Shown: positions 22,006 to 35,400 of the stretch, piece after piece
How the letters are laid out: every line of letters starts with the position of its first letter
Position numbering within the stretch: position 1 is the stretch's first letter
DNA from: Alphaproteobacteria bacterium
GTDB taxonomy: Bacteria; Pseudomonadota; Alphaproteobacteria; CAAGCB01; CAG-977
DNA length: 64,000 nucleotides
Direction of reading: 5' to 3'
NCBI GenBank assembly: GCA_017480385.1
Contig: JAFVAT010000027.1
Span: forward strand, 1 to 64,000
Notes under the pieces: model-generated
Databases searched by the model: none
Told to the model about the DNA's origin: nothing
The model's input: the letters and a program-made list of their open reading frames with translations, nothing else
Program-made: the position numbers and the translations under genes

Positions 22006-24251
22006 AGAAGTTTATCGAAACATTCAACGGCGGGGAAATATCTGAGGATTTATACGGCAGAACAGACCTCTTAAAAGCGGTCGGCGGCTGTAAAGTCTTC
22101 AAGAATTTTCTTCCGAATATTCAGGGAACGGCGACGTTTCGCGGCGGCTTCAAGTTTGCGGGGCAGACGAAAAACAACGCGCGGACTCTTTTGCTTGACT
22201 TTACGTTTACCGAAAACGACGTTCTGACAATCGAAGTCGGAAACGGATATATGCGTTTCTTTAAAGACGGAGAACCGGTTATGCGAAACGGCTCTGTTTA
22301 TGAAATTGCGGCTCCGTATGCGGCGGCTGATCTGTTTGACGCAAACGGCTGCGTCCTTCTGAATAAATGTCAGTCCGGCGATACGGTTTATTTCTTTCAT
22401 TCAAAATATCCGGTTCAGCGTCTTTTCAGAAACGCGGACGGAACGTTTACGCTGACGGCTGTTGACTTTGCCGAGTATGGCGGGTTTATGGATTTAAACA
22501 GAAACAAGTCCTCCCGTGTTTATGCGTCGGCGGCGACGGGAACAATCACACTGACATCGAATGAGCCGATCTTTGACGCGGGATATGTCGGTTGTCTGTT
22601 TTATCTTCAAAACATACACTTTGAGGATATTTATTCTTGGTCGGAGGGAAAAAGCGTCACGGCCAACCAAAAGATTATGTCCAACGACTGTCTTTATACG
22701 GCGGTTGCGGCAGGTACGACGGGCGCAAGTAAGCCTACACATACGGAAGGAACGGGAACGGACGGCGCGGTTTCATGGGTGTTTCACGACGCGGGATACG
22801 GCATTTGCAAAATTACGGCTTGCGCGGCGGATAAGTTAAGCGCGACGGCGCAGGTTTTAGTAACGCTTCCGGCTGACGTTGTGGGAAGCGCAAAATCCAC
22901 CTGGAAATGGAAATTCGGGGCGTGGTCGCCGCAACAAGGGTATCCGTCCGTCGGCTGTTTCTTCCGTGAACGTTTGGTTATGGGCAACGGCAAAAGAATA
23001 TGGCTGTCTTGGATTGGCGACTTTGAGGATTTTTCGGAAAAGGACGTGGCGCAGATCACTTATGAAACGGGATTTTCTTCTCAAATTTCAAGCGGGCAGA
23101 CGTTGGGGGATATTCAATGGCTTATGCCGATTGAAGATTTAATGATCGGCACGACAACAAATCTTTGCGCTTTCGGCGAAGCGGACAACCAAAATGTGAT
23201 GAGCGTCTATAACTGCAAGTCGGAAGAAACTTCGACAAATTCAAACCGTCCTGTCGTTCCCGTAAAAATCGGGCAGAAGATTTTATTTTCTTCTTATTCC
23301 GGCAAGGAGATTTATTGTTTGGATTACACGCCTGCAACGGGGCAGTATCAGGCGGAAAGCCTTTGCAAGTTCGCCAGGCATATCAATCAGGCGGGCATTA
23401 TCAAAATGGTTCATCAAAAAGAGCCTAACGATCTTGTGTGGTGTTTGCTTGGCGACGGCAAATTGACCGTTCTTTTGTTCGATCCGGCACAAGAAGGTCT
23501 GTGTTGGTGTTCTTGCGAAACGGACGGAGAAATAGAATCCCTGTCGTTAGAGGGAAAGAACGTTGTCGTTTCCGTGAAGCGCGAAAATTCCGGCGGCGTG
23601 TTCAGGGCTGTTGAGTATCTGGCTAATCCGTTTGACGAATATTTCAGAGCGTCCATAGCCGATTACGCGAACGAAGCCGCGTATGAGCAGGCGCGTATTG
23701 ATTTTTATGAGCAATACCAATCTGATATGATTTATTCGGATAGCGCGGTTGTCTTAAAGAGCGATGATCCGGTTTTGAACGTCGCAAGCGGCAAGCTCGG
23801 TCATTTGGCCGGTCGGACGGTTTCAGTTGTCGCAGACGGCGCGTATGAGGAACACGTTGTCGAAGCCGTCACGGGCGGTTACGGCTTCACGTTGGAAAAT
23901 GCCGCAAAGACTGTCGTTGTCGGTCTGCCGTATCGCGGCGTTATCATACCGACAAGAATCGCCGACATGACGCAGATCGGGAACAATGCGGCGAATATAA
24001 AGAAAATACAAAACATTTCAATCCGCGTTTGGAACAGTTTAGGCGGTCGGTATTCCGACGGCGACGGAAGATGGTTCAATATCATTGAACGCACGGGCGG
24101 AGACAGGTTCGATCACCCCGTCCCGCTGTTTTCCGGCCAAACGGATTTTCTTTCGTTTGACGGTGATTTTAAGAGAGAGCCGGATATGGTTATAGATCAG
24201 CCTTATCCGTTCCCGCTCGTCATTCAATCCATTGTCTTTGATTACGAATAG
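22002..24251 (+). CDS. Tail tubular protein B (nozzle)-like
   Basis: A 749-residue beta-rich tail protein starting MKKFIETFNGGEISEDLYGR, a typical start of podovirus nozzle proteins, with FKNFLPNIQGTATFRGGFKF soon after. AAGGGA lies 9 bases before this ATG; another ATG 6 bases upstream is less well placed. It would build the short tail tube below the gatekeeper ring. Confidence 0.88.
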   Translation: MKKFIETFNGGEISEDLYGRTDLLKAVGGCKVFKNFLPNIQGTATFRGGFKFAGQTKNNARTLLLDFTFTENDVLTIEVGNGYMRFFKDGEPVMRNGSVYEIAAPYAAADLFDANGCVLLNKCQSGDTVYFFHSKYPVQRLFRNADGTFTLTAVDFAEYGGFMDLNRNKSSRVYASAATGTITLTSNEPIFDAGYVGCLFYLQNIHFEDIYSWSEGKSVTANQKIMSNDCLYTAVAAGTTGASKPTHTEGTGTDGAVSWVFHDAGYGICKITACAADKLSATAQVLVTLPADVVGSAKSTWKWKFGAWSPQQGYPSVGCFFRERLVMGNGKRIWLSWIGDFEDFSEKDVAQITYETGFSSQISSGQTLGDIQWLMPIEDLMIGTTTNLCAFGEADNQNVMSVYNCKSEETSTNSNRPVVPVKIGQKILFSSYSGKEIYCLDYTPATGQYQAESLCKFARHINQAGIIKMVHQKEPNDLVWCLLGDGKLTVLLFDPAQEGLCWCSCETDGEIESLSLEGKNVVVSVKRENSGGVFRAVEYLANPFDEYFRASIADYANEAAYEQARIDFYEQYQSDMIYSDSAVVLKSDDPVLNVASGKLGHLAGRTVSVVADGAYEEHVVEAVTGGYGFTLENAAKTVVVGLPYRGVIIPTRIADMTQIGNNAANIKKIQNISIRVWNSLGGRYSDGDGRWFNIIERTGGDRFDHPVPLFSGQTDFLSFDGDFKREPDMVIDQPYPFPLVIQSIVFDYE

Positions 24252-24262
24252 GAGGACGTGTC

Positions 24263-24772
24263 ATGGTCGCTTGGGCTTTAGGCGCTATGGCGGTTTCCGG
24301 CATAGCGAACGGAATTTCCACATATCAATCGGTCAGGAATCAGGCTTCCCAATTACAGCAGGAAGCCGTCCTTAAATTCAAGCAGGCTTCCAATTTATAC
24401 GAAGACGCCGCCAATTTAGCGTTGGCAAACAGTGAGAACGAAGACATAACGCGGCGGCAGGCGCAACTTGAGCTGTCAAAATTCCGCGCGCAGACGAAAA
24501 CAAGCGGGCTGACGGGCGGCACGCTGATCGATCTCGATTTTCAGACGGCTGAAAACATGGAGGCCGACATATTGATGGAGCGATACAACGGCCACGTTCA
24601 GTATGTGATGAAGAAGAAAGAGGCGGCTTATACACAAGAAACGGCTGAATATATGACGCGATCGGCAAAGAAAATGAAGAAGTCGGCTTTGACGCAGTCG
24701 CTTTTGTCCGGATTGTCCGGCGGCGTTTCCGCTTTCGGTATGGCGGGCGGTTTCGATCAATTAAGAAAATAG
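24263..24772 (+). CDS. Internal virion protein, gp14-like
   Basis: A 169-residue helical protein with an N-terminal hydrophobic part (WALGAMAVSGIANGISTYQS), an Ala/Gln-rich coiled-coil middle and a Gly-rich hydrophobic end. The pattern and place match T7 gp14-like proteins, which are ejected first and form a channel in the outer membrane. It is followed by larger internal proteins, as in T7. Confidence 0.75.
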   Translation: MVAWALGAMAVSGIANGISTYQSVRNQASQLQQEAVLKFKQASNLYEDAANLALANSENEDITRRQAQLELSKFRAQTKTSGLTGGTLIDLDFQTAENMEADILMERYNGHVQYVMKKKEAAYTQETAEYMTRSAKKMKKSALTQSLLSGLSGGVSAFGMAGGFDQLRK

Positions 24773-24782
24773 GGGAAAAGAG

Positions 24783-26429
24783 ATGCCTAATCCTTATTTG
24801 AAAAGCGTAAAAATGAATCCGGCAGCCAATCCGCACGTTGACGGGTATGTTAACAGATATGATCCGTCGGCGGAATTGACGAAAGCGGCGGGAGAACTCG
24901 CTGTTGCTTTGACAAACGGCTATGTAAAGGCGAAGCGGCGGGAAGACGAATTTACGGCGCGTCGGCTTGTTTCCGATTATCAGGAAAGATTAAACGCGTT
25001 TGTCAGAGACAGCGCGTTAAACGAAAAGTCGTTTGATCAATCTGACGACGGCAGAACAAATTTCGACGTTGATTTTGAGAAGGAAAAAGAGAGGATAAAG
25101 GCGGAGTTCGACAAGGAATGTCCGTCTTTTGAGCGCGATAATGTTTATAAGCTGTTCAAAAGCATTGATCTGAAAGCCGAAAACGACATTAAGTATCTGA
25201 AAATCAAAAAATCGACCGAAAGAACAGTTGCCAACCTGAATCATATCATCGAAACGAAGACAGCGGCTTATGCCGGTATGAGCGCGGCGGAACAAGAGGA
25301 AAACGACAGGAAGGTTGAAGAAACGCTTGCCGCCGCTTTTGACGGGGGCGTTATCACGGCAGACGCCAGAGAAAAAGCTTTTGACGCCTATAATTACAAC
25401 AAACAGAAAGCGCAGGCCAACCACGATATTTTAACGAGGCCAGATATTGCTGAAAAAAATCTGAAAAAGAACGCTTACGGTTTCAAGCAGAATGATCTTG
25501 ACGAGTTCCGCTTAAAGTTTGCCCAAGTGATGAAGCAATACGATTTGGAAGATCAGCGGAAAAGAAGACTTGAAGACGAGGCAACCGTTTTATCAATCCT
25601 TGAATTAATCGGCGAAGGTCGGAGCATAGACACGGCGATTGATGCCGTTTCCGATCCTGAAATTGTCGAAGGATTGAGAAAAAAACAGGCTGCTTTAACG
25701 TCAGATCAAAAAGACGTTTCGACTGACGAAGGGCTTTATGATTCCTTGATGACAATGAGCGTCGCCGATCCGGTAAATTTCAAACAACTTAATCTTTATA
25801 AGCATATCGGCGATCTGGACGCCCGCGCTTTTAAGATTTTAAAGGATCGTCAAAACGCTATTGTTTTGAAGGGTGAGAACGGCGATAAAAAGGAAAATGG
25901 GTTTGAGCTTAAAGATTCTTATCTGAATCCGCACGAAAACCTGAAACATTCAGCCTATGCCGATCTTGGCTTGTTGAAAAATTCAAACGATCCTGAAACA
26001 GCACGTCAGCGTTTGGATTTTGACACAAGATATGCGGAGATTGCCGAAGCGGAAATAGGACGGCTTGGCAGAAAATTGACAAGAGACGAAGAAGCTGCAA
26101 TCGTCAACAATCTCGTGAAAGAAATATCCATTCGGAAAAATTGGTGGTTCGATCCTGAGATAAGAGCTTACCAGATGACCGGAAAAGAAGCTGCTTATGT
26201 TCCGTATAAAGAAATAGACAAAGAACAGCGCAAAGAGATAGAGGGCGTTTTTAAAAATCAATTTGGTGTTGATTTATCGTCTTTAAGCAAAAGCGAAAGA
26301 CAGGAAGCCGTTGAAGATATGTCAGCGGCTTTTCTTTTACCCGAAGCGGCGCGCTTGGCGAGAATGAAGATCATCCTTGAAGGTGTGGCGGCAAAGATTA
26401 CTGGAGAAGATAAGGACGAGGTTGAATGA
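24783..26429 (+). CDS. Internal virion protein, gp15-like
   Basis: A 548-residue, charged, almost entirely helical protein with no signal peptide. Position between the gp14-like protein and the giant protein matches the gp15 role (part of the ejected core that spans the periplasm). Sequence similarity alone would not prove this. The stop overlaps the next start (ATGA). Confidence 0.65.
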   Translation: MPNPYLKSVKMNPAANPHVDGYVNRYDPSAELTKAAGELAVALTNGYVKAKRREDEFTARRLVSDYQERLNAFVRDSALNEKSFDQSDDGRTNFDVDFEKEKERIKAEFDKECPSFERDNVYKLFKSIDLKAENDIKYLKIKKSTERTVANLNHIIETKTAAYAGMSAAEQEENDRKVEETLAAAFDGGVITADAREKAFDAYNYNKQKAQANHDILTRPDIAEKNLKKNAYGFKQNDLDEFRLKFAQVMKQYDLEDQRKRRLEDEATVLSILELIGEGRSIDTAIDAVSDPEIVEGLRKKQAALTSDQKDVSTDEGLYDSLMTMSVADPVNFKQLNLYKHIGDLDARAFKILKDRQNAIVLKGENGDKKENGFELKDSYLNPHENLKHSAYADLGLLKNSNDPETARQRLDFDTRYAEIAEAEIGRLGRKLTRDEEAAIVNNLVKEISIRKNWWFDPEIRAYQMTGKEAAYVPYKEIDKEQRKEIEGVFKNQFGVDLSSLSKSERQEAVEDMSAAFLLPEAARLARMKIILEGVAAKITGEDKDEVE

Positions 26430-29400
26430 TGGAAAAGAATAAACCCGAAAGCATTGTAACGACAAACAATATAAGTTTTGGCCGTTTTAATTCAGACGTT
26501 CAGCCGGAATCTCAAAAGACTGAAAGTGTCGTTACCACAAATAAAATTGATTTCGGAAACGCCTATAAAACACTTCAAGAAAAAGACGCTTCTCTTTTTG
26601 CCCGTCAGGTTACTTCAACGCAGTTTTTTGACGCCCAAAACCGTGCTAAAGCCGCCGGCATAGCAAAGCGTATGAATATTGATAACGTTGATTTCGTTCA
26701 GCAAAATCTTTCCGATTATGAAGCGGCGGACAAAAGGAAGCAGTTTGAGGATTATGTAAAACTGAATCCGGCGATACGGGATATGGACGCAGACAAGCGC
26801 GACGAGTTTTTAAAGCGTATTGCTGACGAAAAAACAGCGGCGCAGTTAAACCGGATAAACAACAATCTCCGCGTTTATGGTCAAGAGGAGCGGCCTTTTG
26901 CGCCGATGGCGTTTGCTAAAAAGCTTTCATATTCTTGGCAGAAAGGAAAAGGGACGGTTAATGTCGGTCGCGACGTTGCGGATATTATGAAAAGCCGTCG
27001 TTTGTCTGAATACGAAGAACGGCAATTACTGGCTTCAATTAAAGAGGAACAGAAAGAATCTCCCGCGCTTGCCTCTAATCCGCTGACAAAACTCTTTTAT
27101 ATGGGGGCGGGAACATTGCCCTACACGTTACAGACCGGCGTTTGGACGTTTGGCGGAGAGATCGCCGCAACCGTCGCAAGTATCGCATTAAAGCGTTATC
27201 CGGCGTTGGCAGTTACTTCAAAGATTGCCGGAAGAGTCGTTGGCGCGATAGGTGCTTTTAAAGAAGGTGAAAAAATTGAGGCGGGGAATCTCTACCTTGA
27301 TTTGATGACTATGAAAGACGATGACGGAAACGTGATTGATCACGAAACGTGCCGGAACGCGGCGGAAATATACGGTAAAGTTTCAGCCGCCATAGAAACA
27401 GCCGGTTCTGAAATGCTTACCGACGTTGCGTTAAAAGCTAATTTTTTGAAGCGTTCTCTTTTGAAAAAACAGATCGTCGAATTAGCAAAGAAGAAAGGAC
27501 TGAAACATTGGATCGCCGAGTTCGGAAAGCGCTCCGTCGTTGCTGATATATCGGAGGCGATGGAAGAAGGCTTGCAGGAAGGAGCTTCCATTTTTGCGGA
27601 AAACAGGGCGAAGTCGGCGGCGAACAGAAACGGAGCTGATTTTGAACTAGCCGATTATGCTGAAAGAGTGATGGACGCAACTATTGCCGGAGCGCAGGGC
27701 GCGGCTGTCATTTCCGTTGCGGGCGCGGGATCGGGAACGGCTATTTCGGCGCGCGAAAACAGAAAAATGATGTTGGCGCGGAGAGACAAAGCGCAGGTGG
27801 AATCTGTCGCGCTTGCTGACAAAGCTGTTTTTGATGAAATGCAAAAGGACGCTGAACAGGCCTTATCTGTCGAAACAAAAGAGGACGTGGCGCGGAATAA
27901 GCAGTTTTTCCAAAAGGCTTTCAAATCGTCTTTGTATGATAACGTTTATCTTGAAATTGAAGACGCGGAAGCCTTCTTGTCAAGTGACGTTTATCAGGCG
28001 AATAAAGAATGGCTTGATGAAATTGGTTTTACCGATTTGTTCAATAAAAAAATCGCGTTGGCAAAAGACGTAAGCGGCGTTGTTTCGTTATCAGCGGCGG
28101 ACTTTGCAACATATATCACGCCGAAAAAGGAAATTTATTCCGAGTTTACAAGGAATATGAAAACGTCAGAAGACGGAATGAAATTCGGCGAAGCGGAAGA
28201 ACGGGCAAAACAGCGCGTTGAGATATTAAAGCGCGGCGAACAGTTGAAGCGCGAAAAGGAAGGCGACGCGGAGTTTTTGCGTAAATACTTTGATGATCGC
28301 TATGACGGCGCGGCATTACAGCGGAAGCCGTTTATCGAATATATGACGAAAGTTGCCCTTACGTTTAGCGAACGGTTAAATATGCCCGTCTGTGATTTTG
28401 TCCGCGCTTATCCTTTCGGCGGCGTTTTAAAAGGATATACCGGCGAAGCTCCGTCCGTTTCAGCGTATGATGAAATTCTTTCAGCGATCCGCGATGAAAT
28501 AAGAAGCGATCCGGAGGAAGCAGTCAGGCGCGTTTCGGAAGCGGCGGCAAAAAAAGACATTCGCGCTATCCGTAACATTCTTTCAAAGAAGATTAAAAAC
28601 GCAAACAACGGCGACATAAAGAAGTTTATCAGGCTTGCGAACGCGATCAGGGATATGAAGCTTGATTTGTCGAATATGACAGATGATCAGATTCAAAACG
28701 CGCTCAATAATTTCACAACCGCGCCGGATCAGTCTGTCGCTCCGAAAGCGGAAACGACTTCCGAAACCGGAGATTTATTCAAAACCTCCGGCGCAAGCAA
28801 AGCGGAAAGCGCGCTGAAAGATATTCAGGAAACCGGCGGGGATTATGTTGTTATCGGTTCAGGGCGCGTTCCCGTGGCGTATGAAATCCGCGACATATCG
28901 ACAATCAATACAAGCCACACGGCGGAAGGCGCGATCAATCCGAATTATCCGCAGCGTTTTCAGCCGCGTGATCGTTCCGATATTGCAAGCCGCGAACAGA
29001 TTCAAAATATCGTTTCGTCCTTTATGCCGGAGCGCGTCGGGGTGAACGCTGTTGCAAACGAAGGCGCGCCGATTATTGACACGAACGGAAACGTCCTTGT
29101 CGGTAATGGTCGCGCTATGGCGATTTCAGAAGTGCTTAAAAATCCGGAAAAGGCGGCGGCTTATAAGGAATATCTTAAAAGTTTGGGCTATCTGTCCGAT
29201 ATGGAAAATCCGATTCTCGTCCGCCGGCTGACAGGAGATATGACGGACGAACAGTTGGACGCTCTTGTTGCCGACGCGAACGCAAGTGGGACAATGCGTT
29301 ATTCGGTGGCGGAACAAGCTTTAACGGACGCAAGCAAAATGACGCCAAATTTATTGAACGCTCTTGATGTTGACGCTGACATTGGAAGCGCGGCGAACAA

Positions 29401-32400
29401 AGAATTTGTCAAAGGCGTTTTTAATGACATTATCCCGTCCGGCGAACGCAACGGCTTGATGGTAAACGGGCAGATAACGCAAGACGGCATAGAACGGATT
29501 GAGGACGCTCTTGTTGCTATGATCGTTCAGGACAAGGCTTTGCTTGATACTTTGTTGACTAAGGACGCGACGGGCAAGAACGATAACCGAAAGATCGCCT
29601 CCGGTCTGGCAAAAGCCGCGCCTGCCGTTCTTTACTTTGAAAACGAGATCGAAAACAAAAAAACGATTGATCCGGCTTACTCTATCGCTGACGACGTTCG
29701 TGGGGCTGTCTATGTCCTGAAACGGGCAATCGGAAAGAAAATGCCGCTGAATGATTATCTGGCACAGATGGACTTTCTGGAGGGTGGCGTTTCCGCAAGC
29801 GTTCAATACATAGCGCGGATTTTTGACACGACGCGGAACGCGGCGGAAGTCAGAAACCGTATAACGGATTATATTCGTTTGGCAAGCACGGAAGGCGATC
29901 TTATGCAGGGCGGCTTGTTTGCAACGCCAAGCCAAACGAAAGAGCAGATTTTACAGGCTATTTCCGGAAAACAACCGGCTTTATATCAAAAGAGTTTCGG
30001 TGATCTTTTGGCAAAGATCAGTAAAATTGACGCGGATCGATTAGCATTTGAACGGAAAAACATCAATTCCGAATTAAGCGGCAGGGAAAATGAAGAAGTG
30101 AAAGCGGTTAAAATCAACCGCTTTTTTTCTGACCGCGAAAAGGGTGATGATATTACGGACGATGAAGTTATCGCTAAACTTGATAAAACTGCAAAAAAGA
30201 ACGATAACGGTGTGCGTGTGCTAGAAAATGATAATGGTGAAACCGTTACTTTATCTAACGGTTTTCTTGGTGAAATGCTTGGTGTGCACAGCACAAATGA
30301 TAATATCGGCGGTGTAGTCAATAAAGAGGCAATAGCTAACTTGCCGGCAATATTTAAGACGGCTCTTAAAATAAAAGAAGCGGACGATATTAGGCACGGA
30401 ACACAAAATAAAATTATACGGTATGCCAACGTTTTTGAAAGCGATGGCGAGCCTATTATGGTTAAGATTACGGTTAAACAGCTTAAAGGTAACCGCAAAC
30501 ACCTAACGGCAATAGAATTTGAAAGAAATGGCAACCGTGATTTAGCGGCATACAGCTTAAAAACGGCAAAGAAAAACACTAGCGCAGATACCCTGAGGGA
30601 ATCTCCCGTAGATAAATCATACGGTAACAACGCTAGTGACAGTATTACTGTAAACGATTTAATTGAGTATATCAATACTTTTACCGACGAAACAATAAAT
30701 ATCAATGGCAAGAAACGCTCCACAACGAACAGCGACGGACAGCGTATTGCTAAAACGGAAGAAGGCTTGCGGGCGTTTTATGAGTGGTTTGGTGAAAGCA
30801 AGGTAACGGATAAAGATGATAAGCCGTTAGTTGTATATCACGGCTCTCCGAATAAAGATATAGAGTTTTTTGATAAAAGTAAGATAGGGACGAGAGATTA
30901 CGGATATTACGGAGAAGGATTTAATTTCACTCCGAGAAAAGAAGTTGCTGAAGCATATTCCGGTTCTTATGAATCAAACCCGTTTTTTTCTGAAAAGACG
31001 GAAGACGGACGAGTTTACCCTGTCTATTTGAAAATGGAAAATCCATATTTTGCAACAGTTTATCAGGAAGGAGAAATAGATTCTAAACGATTAAAAGATA
31101 AGGGATACGACGGAGTTGTTGTTTTTGATTATGACGAATATACAGAAGAAGACAGGGAAAACGATCCTTATATAAAAGAAGAAATCGAAGAAGCAAAAGG
31201 ATTTAAAAACAAATGGTGGCAACTCAAGAATTATTTTGATGAAGTTATTGGAAGTAAACAAATAAATGAAATAGTTGCATTTGAGCCTGAACAAATAAAA
31301 TCCGTTGAAAATATCGGCTCTTTCGATAAGAAACGGCAAAACATCTATTATCAAATGGGAAGCGCAGAGAACGTCAGGGCGGACATTAACAGCGCAGAGT
31401 TTAAGGAATGGAGCCATAACGCTCCGTTTTATGACGCAAACAAAGCGTCTGAACATAAATTCAAAACGGGTGAACCGCTTGTTGCAGAAGTCTTCCACGG
31501 AACGCAACGCGCTGATCGCGTCGGCGACGTGTTTTTGCCGTCCCGCGCCACTTCCGGCCCGATGGCTTTTTCTACGGACACACGTTTTATCGCCGAAAAT
31601 TATGCGAAAGATAAAAACGACACGTCCATTTACAACGAAACGGAGGGGGATTTTTATAAGTATTATACGGTAAAAATCCCGAATCACGCCCCCGTTACTC
31701 TTGATCGTTTATGGAACATTCTTCCGTATACAAAGAAACAGGAAGTAAGAGAAAAGGCTCCGCATATCACGCTTGATGACGAAGGCGAAAACGTCATTTA
31801 CAACGAAAAGGAAACACGCGGAAACGGCGGGTATTATATTGAAGGTAATCAAAATCCGATAACAGCTCTTGTTGAGGCTTGGCCGAATGCAGGATATTTC
31901 TTTGATGAAATGGAGAAGTTTCAGAAAGTTTTGGAACTTGCCGGATTGGGTGAATATGAAATCAAATACATTGATCCGTATGCCTCTTATCCGAAGGTTT
32001 ATGAGCTTTATGTTGAAATGCAGAATCCGTTGGTCACGCATGATATTCCTAAAAAGGTTATAATGGCTCTCAAGCGGGAAGCAAAAAAACAGCCGCGCAA
32101 AACGTCAAACTTTGGGGCTGATCCTTGGGATAAAAGCACAAAGGATCCTATTGAATGGATAAATGGCCTTGATGAAAACGACACTTATATTTGGACTTCA
32201 ATTCCTGATTGGGTAACAGATACCCTTAAAAAAATGGGATATGACGGTATTGTTGACGCAGGCGGCAAAGGCGGCGTATATGGTCATAATGTTTTTGTGC
32301 CGTTTGAAAGTCAGCAATATAAGTCCGTTTATAACAATGGGGCTTTCAGCGAAAACAATCCGAGTATTTATTATCAGTCGGCTTATGCCGGAAGCCGCGT

Positions 32401-35400
32401 GGACTACGACAAGCCGAGCCTTGAGGCAATCGGTTCCGGCGAAGGCACGCAGGCGCACGGCTGGGGGTTATATTACGCGTTGGACAGAGACGTGGCGGAA
32501 AGGTATCGGGAAAATTATGAACCGAACGAACAAATAAGCTATAATGGCAAATTTATAATCAATCTACATAATACAGATGGGCGTATTCTTGAAAAGTTGG
32601 CGGAAGGAGAAATTACAAAAAGTCAAGCGATAAAAGAATATAAGAAAATTATTAAAGAAATAGGAAGTTCGGAAGATACTGATTATAGCCTGAAAAGGCT
32701 TGATAATATTGATATAAGTAAATTCAAAAAAGAAAAAGGTCAGGTTCACGAGGTTGATATTCCCGAAAATCCGTATCTGTTGGACGAACAAAAGCCGTTC
32801 AGCGAACAGTCTCCGTTTGTTAAAAAGGCATTGCGCGAAGTTGAAAAAGAAATCGGCGTAAAGTGGGATCGGCGGCTTGACGCCGGAAAATATATTTATG
32901 ACAATATCGCTAATGTCGAAGGGAGTGCAAAAGCCGCGTCCGAACTGCTTTCAAAACACGGAATCAAGGGCATTACTTATGACGGAGAGCAAGACGGGCG
33001 GTGCTTTGTTATCTTCAATGACAAAGACGTTAAAGTTATTCAGAAGTTTTATCAACCGCAAATAGCGAACGATATTCGGAATAAGTCTGTCCGCGTTTTC
33101 GATCTGTCTGAATCCGTTACAGGCATTCCGACTAAAGAAACGCTGATAAAGAAGATAAAAGAGCTGTTAAAAAGTGAGCCGATCAAGACGCAGACAGTCA
33201 ATATGCTTGTTGATTTTAAGGAAGATGGCGAACGTGATATTGTTGGACATATTGTTGACAGTTCGAGAAAAAATCAAACACAATCCGATGTTGCACGTCA
33301 TAATATAGCCTTAAACTCCATTGAAGATTTAATAAGAAACAGCGTTTTTATTGAAAAAGAAAAGAACAAAAAGCCGTGGAAAAAGAATGTTGAGGAATAT
33401 TACCGCTTTTATGTTCCCGTTCTGTTGGGAAAGGGAAACAACAAAAAAGTTTATACCGTTCGGATTGTTGCTGAAAAATGGAAAGGTGAAAAAGACTTAA
33501 AGCCTGATACGGCGCATTTATACGACGTGATTCTTGAAGAAAAGACCCGTCAGGCGGAGAAATTGAGCTCCACTCCCAACGGGCTATTTATTAAAGTATC
33601 ACAAATGCTTTCCGGCGTCAAAGGGTTTGACGGAACTGAATACAGGCAGGCGGAATCTGCCGCGCCGTTCGGGGCGTATGATCCGATCCGGCGGCAGATC
33701 ACTATTTTTGAAAACAGCAATCTATCAACGATTATCCACGAAAGCGGGCATTTCTGGTATGACGTTTTCAAGGATATAGTGAAGAAGGAAGGCGTAAGCG
33801 ATCGGCTGAAAAAGGATTATGAAACGCTTGATAAATGGCTTACGTCCGAAGCCGACAAACGCTATTCAATCCGCAAAAACGCAACAACGAATGAATATGA
33901 AATTATCCGTGTTTCCTCCGGCGCGGTTGAAAACTCGTTCCTGACGGAAGAAGACGCGATTAATGCGACAAAACACGAATGCTTTGCTCGCGGCTTGGAA
34001 TCATATTTTCGGGATTTTTATGTTCCGGTGGCAGGCTTGTGGCGCATTTTCTCAATGTTTCGCCGGTGGTTAATGGGGGTTTATCGCTCCGCAAAGTCGC
34101 TTGACATTAAAATCATTCCTCCGGTTCGGGAAGTTTTTGACCGAATGATCGCGACGGACACGGAAATTCTTGAGTATCAGGCAGCTGTGCAGATGAAGAA
34201 AATCCTCGATAAGTCCGGAACAACATTGATGACGGACGAAGATTTTGAGAAATACGCGGAGATGTTCAAAGAGGCAAGCGATATAAGCCGCGAAAACTAT
34301 ATGCGGGCGCAAGCGGAAGTCATTGCCCGCGAACAGACGCGGCAGTTCCGTGAACGCAAACAACAGATTCGCGATCGGGAACATGAAGAAAAATGCCGGA
34401 CAGACAAAAAGTTTTTGATCGATACCGTGTTGATGTTCGGTAAAGTCGGCGACGTTGAATATCCGGATATGACACTTGACGAGGAAGAAGTAACGCGGGC
34501 GTTTAAGCAGATCAACGTTAAGCGGTGGTATTTACGCAAGAACGGGAAGCCGATATACAAGGCCGGCGGAAAGAAGATGTCGGAGGTCGCGGAGTTTTTC
34601 GGCGTTACCGTTGATGAAGTGGCGGACGCTGTTTTTCATATCAATCAAAATCTTGATAACTTTGAAAAGGAGTTGACAGAGATTGTTCACGAAGAATTAG
34701 GCGATCCGGTCAGCGCAGGGGATATATTGGAGCGGTTGCGGAAAGCAAACACTACCGACGTTCAACAAACAATCCTTTTAACGGAACTGTCCGCTCTGAC
34801 GGGAAGCGAAACAAACACAACAATGCTTGATCGCGTTATGAAGAATTGGGCAGAAGACAGAGTCAGCAAAATGAAGTTGCGCGAATTGAAGCCGCAGACG
34901 TTCCAAAGATACGCTTTGCGGGCGCAGGATAAGGCCGTTTATTTCGCGCAACGGAAAAACACAAAGGAGGCGGCAAGGTGGAAGGAAAGACAGATTCGGA
35001 ACTTCTATTTGCAACGCGAATGTGAAAGACAGTTGGATATAGCGCAGAAGTCCGTCAAACGTCTTCAAGAGATCGGAAAGTTTAAGAAGGAAGTCAACCG
35101 GCTTGTCGAACAGACTCACCAAGACGCGGCGCGTGCTTTGCTTGCCCGTTTCGGCTTGGCTATTTCATCAACGCAAGCGGCGATTAAACGGGCGGAAGAG
35201 TTTGCAAAGTTTGTGCGGAATCAGGCGTTAAACGGCTACGACATAGCCTTGCCGGACGAGCGGCTTCTTGAAATGAAGCATACGAACTATCGGGATTTGA
35301 CGGTTGATGATTTTATGACGATCCGCGATTGTGTGTTGTCGATCATCTATAACGGAAAACAGATAAAGGAATTTGAGCTTGAAGGCGAGAAGATACGCAA

